Shown here: piece after piece, positions 28,653-30,858 of the stretch | Numbering within the stretch: position 1 is the first letter of the stretch | How the letters are laid out: every line of letters starts with the position of its first letter | Origin: CAKOSP01 sp964549115 | GTDB taxonomy: Bacteria > Bacillota_I > Bacilli_A > RF39 > UBA660 | Reading direction: 5' to 3' | DNA: 30,858 nt | Assembly (NCBI GenBank): GCA_964549115.1 | Contig: CAZJTX010000007.1 | Coordinates: 1-30,858 of the forward strand | Notes under the pieces: generated by a model | Database searches by the model: none | What the model saw: only the letters and a program-made list of their open reading frames with translations | What the model was told of the DNA's origin: nothing | Translations under genes and position numbers: made by a program

Positions 28653-29402
28653 TTAATCCTCCTCTTGATTCTCATACATTGAATCTATTAGATCAAATAA
28701 ATCACTTTCTAATGTATCTTCAATGTTTTCTTCTTTTATTTTAGGAAGCTCTACCTCTTCTCTAACTGGAATAGGTAATTCTTCTGTGTTTTCTAATAAC
28801 TCATCAATTGTTTTAATTTTTTCTTTCTTCTCTTCAATAGGTATTGTAGTTTCAACCACTTCTTTTTTCTTATAAAACTCTGATACTGTTTTATCAATTG
28901 ATTTTTCTAACTCTTCTATTTCACCAAAAGCTTTTTTTCTAACGCTTTCTACATTAAGAGTTTTATTTTCTTCTCTGTTTTTTATATCATCTGATTCATA
29001 ATTTCTATTTAATACACCATATACTGGAGAAATAATTGGTGATGGTTGAAATTTTTCTCTTGTTACTCTTTCTTTAACTTCAACTCTTTCATATTTAAAT
29101 ACTTCTTTTTCTCTTGGTTTAGGTCTTTCATATTCAAATAAATCTGTTCTGGTATTTAATCTAGGATTCGTTTTATAAACACTTGTTTCAAATTCATCTT
29201 CGTCAAAATCTGGAAAAGGAAAAGTTTTATCCGTTCTATAAGTTTCTTTTTCACTTACAATGGGCTGAACTTCTTCAATAGGTTCAACTCTTTTTATTTC
29301 TTTTACTTCTTCTTTTTTAACTTCAGGTTTAATTTCTCCTATTTCTTCGATGGTTTCTTCTTCATCAAATAAAATATCTTTCATCCTCTTAAATATACTC
29401 AT
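28653..29402 (-). CDS. Hypothetical disordered charged protein with a hydrophobic PSPIISPVYGVL motif
   Basis: A 249-residue cytoplasmic protein, almost entirely Glu/Lys-rich and probably disordered, with no signal or membrane span. One short uncharged block stands out, FQPSPIISPVYGVL (118-131), embedded in RVTREK and NRNYESDD. Such an isolated hydrophobic motif looks like a docking peptide for a folded partner. A conserved-looking N-terminus (MSIFKRMKDILFDEEE) and an acidic C-terminal helix (LESDLFDLIDSMYENQEED) could be further binding sites. It starts one base after the lipoprotein stop (TGA-G-ATG) and ends two bases before the next gene. Function unknown; a link to envelope or division proteins is only inferred from the operon. 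Confidence 0.75.
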   Translation of the reverse strand: MSIFKRMKDILFDEEETIEEIGEIKPEVKKEEVKEIKRVEPIEEVQPIVSEKETYRTDKTFPFPDFDEDEFETSVYKTNPRLNTRTDLFEYERPKPREKEVFKYERVEVKERVTREKFQPSPIISPVYGVLNRNYESDDIKNREENKTLNVESVRKKAFGEIEELEKSIDKTVSEFYKKKEVVETTIPIEEKKEKIKTIDELLENTEELPIPVREEVELPKIKEENIEDTLESDLFDLIDSMYENQEED

Positions 29403-29403
29403 C

Positions 29404-30051
29404 TCAATTCCCTTCCTGCTTTATTAAATCCTCGTCAATTACAACTTCATCTTCCTCTTTATATGTATTATCATAATCAACATATTTATTATCGTTATTT
29501 TTTGTTTTAAATAGATCAAATTCTTCGTCTTTTAAGTTTGTTTTATTATCATTTAACATAGTTTCAATAACTTGATCATTATACTTAATACTTCCTAATA
29601 TATTAAGTGAATATACTAAAGTAGACTTAATATCTTTCTCACTCGCAACTAGTACCTCTATTTTAGCATAATTATACATTATTTCAATTAAATATCCTTC
29701 TTTTACTTTTGTAATATTTAAGAAGCCTTCTTTATCTAAAAAATTGAAAGTATTAAAATAATAACTATCTGTTTTAGTTTTTAAATTTAATTTTACTTTA
29801 TTAAAATAACTTACCATGTCTATATATAAATAAAAATTATATTTATTATTGCTAATTATCTCGTTATATAAACTCATCTTCTCTACTTTTAAAGAAGGCG
29901 GTAAATAATATTTATATCCAACTCTATGTGTATTGTATTTATAACTTTTATAAGAAAGCGTATTAATAGTATCAGGAATACTCATATCATTTATATTTGT
30001 ACACCCAGTTAAAAACACTATCATTAATATTAATGTAATAGTTTTTTTCAT
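29404..30051 (-). CDS. Hypothetical lipoprotein
   Basis: A 215-residue lipoprotein. The signal peptide has two Lys, a hydrophobic core and the lipobox LTGC with Cys at position 17, so it should be lipidated and anchored on the outer face of the membrane. The mature part is Tyr/Asn/Lys-rich (RVGYKYYLPPSLKVEKMSLYNE..., NFYLYIDMVSYFNK) and ends in an acidic tail (YDNTYKEEDEVVIDEDLIKQ). I do not recognise the domain. It is first in the operon with the charged linker protein, DUF948-like protein and YtxH. A TATAAT box lies at 30074-30069. Confidence 0.8.
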   Translation of the reverse strand: MKKTITLILMIVFLTGCTNINDMSIPDTINTLSYKSYKYNTHRVGYKYYLPPSLKVEKMSLYNEIISNNKYNFYLYIDMVSYFNKVKLNLKTKTDSYYFNTFNFLDKEGFLNITKVKEGYLIEIMYNYAKIEVLVASEKDIKSTLVYSLNILGSIKYNDQVIETMLNDNKTNLKDEEFDLFKTKNNDNKYVDYDNTYKEEDEVVIDEDLIKQEGN

Positions 30052-30099
30052 ACATAAACCTCAACTTAATTATAACAAAAGATAGTATAAATTAACATA

Positions 30100-30696
30100 T
30101 CATCTTTTTATACATCTTATATATTTAATTTTCTTTCCTAACTTAATAAACTTCTCTTCATACTCAGTTTTTATATTATAAATATTACTATTAGTTAAAT
30201 CTAATGACTCTTCTATAATTTCATAACCATAATCAAGTAAAGATTTTTTACTATAATTAAAAAAATCATCATTGTCTGTTTTTAAACTTATTTCATTTTG
30301 ACCATTAAATAATTTATCATACTCTTTTAAAAAATTAATATATGTTAACCTTCTTTTTTCATGCCTAGACTTAGGCCAAGGATCTAAAAAATTAAGATAT
30401 ATTTTAGTTACTTTACCCTCTAATAGAGGTATGTTATCAATTACATCCCCACCTAATACTCTTATATTAGATAAATTTTCCAGGCCAATCTTTTTTATAG
30501 CAAGACCTAACACCGATTCATTTTTTTCAATACCAACATAGTTAATATTAGGATTATCTTTAGCCATATTAATAATAAATGAACCCTTACCCATTCCTAT
30601 TTCTAAATGTATTTCTTTACCTTTAAAATCATCTAAATAATAAAAATCACATTCGCTTAATATCTTATCTAAATTTTTTGTTCTTCTAATTCTCAT
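30100..30696 (-). CDS. trmB: tRNA (guanine-N7-)-methyltransferase
   Basis: A 198-residue TrmB, which makes m7G46 in the variable loop of tRNAs using S-adenosylmethionine. The SAM loop is HLEIGMGKGSFI (about 30-41), followed by NYVGIEKNESVLGLAIKKI. The family signature LNFLDPWPKSRHEKRRLT (about 101-118) contains the catalytic Asp and the RH/KRR substrate contacts. Length is close to the usual 200-220. The stop codon is TGA. A weak hairpin overlapping the stop (30077-30108) may terminate it before the lipoprotein operon. Confidence 0.95.
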   Translation of the reverse strand: MRIRRTKNLDKILSECDFYYLDDFKGKEIHLEIGMGKGSFIINMAKDNPNINYVGIEKNESVLGLAIKKIGLENLSNIRVLGGDVIDNIPLLEGKVTKIYLNFLDPWPKSRHEKRRLTYINFLKEYDKLFNGQNEISLKTDNDDFFNYSKKSLLDYGYEIIEESLDLTNSNIYNIKTEYEEKFIKLGKKIKYIRCIKR

Positions 30697-30720
30697 AATA
30701 TCCCAACATCATTATATATA

Positions 30721-30745
30721 AAAAACTATGATATTCATAGTTTTT
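30721..30745 (-). terminator. Terminator of the partial gene at the right edge
   Basis: AAAAACTATGA (30721-30731) / TCATAGTTTTT (30735-30745) with a 3-nt loop. It comes directly after the minus-strand stop codon at 30744-30746 and before trmB. Confidence 0.8.
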
Positions 30746-30858
30746 AATCATGTTGATGATCCGGTGGCATTCCGGTATCTCCCACACTCCCACCAGTATC
30801 TATAATATATGGATCATTCCAGTGGCCCGATCCTGACACAGAGAGTTCAGAGGAAAGA
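30744..30858 (-). CDS. C-terminal end of an unidentified protein (partial)
   Basis: An open minus-strand frame enters from the right edge and ends at TAA 30744-30746, just before a terminator. The 38 visible residues include SELSVSGSGHWNDPYIID and TGGSVGDTGMPPDHQHD: Gly/Ser/Asp/His-rich, unlike the Lys/Asn/Ile-rich proteins of the rest of the window, and the DNA is clearly richer in G and C. It looks like a flexible C-terminal tail with an HQHD end that might bind metal. Too little is visible to name it. Confidence 0.55.
   Translation of the reverse strand, partial: LSSELSVSGSGHWNDPYIIDTGGSVGDTGMPPDHQHD

Overview
This is an AT-rich (roughly a quarter to 30% GC by eye), gene-dense chromosomal segment of a low-GC Firmicute or Bacilli-type bacterium, most like the small-genome uncultured Bacilli / Erysipelotrichia / Mollicutes-related lineages. 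The evidence is RNase J, YutD, YtxH, a SUF-type SufB, an NFU scaffold, strong AGGAGG ribosome sites, TTGACA/TATAAT promoters (many with extended TGn -10 boxes) and short hairpin terminators between nearly all units. TGA is used as a stop (the GNAT-NUDIX junction, trmB, the lipoprotein gene), so this is genetic code 11 and not Mycoplasma code 4. I could not assign a species.

Layout. 1-3500: a large secreted, C-terminally anchored surface protein flanked by two near-identical hairpins. 3.5-8.1 kb: a GreA/GreB-type factor, a PlsC-like acyltransferase, a membrane hybrid histidine kinase and a membrane-anchored trigger-factor/FKBP foldase. 8.1-10.5 kb: GNAT and NUDIX genes, an FMN reductase and an HD-type phosphohydrolase. 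10.5-12.1 kb: a two-gene unit of a stand-alone ClpB-D1-type AAA+ ATPase and a Fic/Doc protein. 12.15-16.3 kb: tRNA-Asn, an RNase J whose active site is mostly lost, a short SSB without an acidic tail, an N-formylglutamate-amidohydrolase-like gene and SufB. 16.4-20.6 kb: a tail-anchored protein, a DAACS symporter, an apparently leaderless Sel1-repeat protein and a small DUF308/HdeD-like membrane protein. 20.6-21.3 kb: tRNA genes (Thr and Leu on minus; Ser, fMet, Asp and Phe on plus). 21.4-26.2 kb: NFU protein, a proline-repeat protein, YutD with two tail-anchored proteins, ferredoxin, RsuA/RluB pseudouridine synthase and an E2/CAT-fold protein. 26.2-30.7 kb: ArgS, a four-gene envelope operon (lipoprotein, charged linker protein, small membrane protein, YtxH) and TrmB. 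The window ends inside another minus-strand gene.

Functional links. SufB, NFU and the 4Fe-4S ferredoxin indicate iron-sulfur assembly scattered over the region rather than in one suf operon. RNase J, ArgS, TrmB, RluB and the tRNAs are RNA-metabolism housekeeping. The most interesting items are the AAA+/Fic pair, a shared 26-nt initiation element in front of two unrelated genes, the leaderless Sel1 gene with a palindrome touching its -10 box, the tRNA-Thr/mRNA dicistron, and several enzyme-family members with altered catalytic residues. No CRISPR array, transposase or phage gene was seen, and no stretch over 300 bases lacks a gene (the 20566-21366 interval is filled by tRNAs and their promoters).
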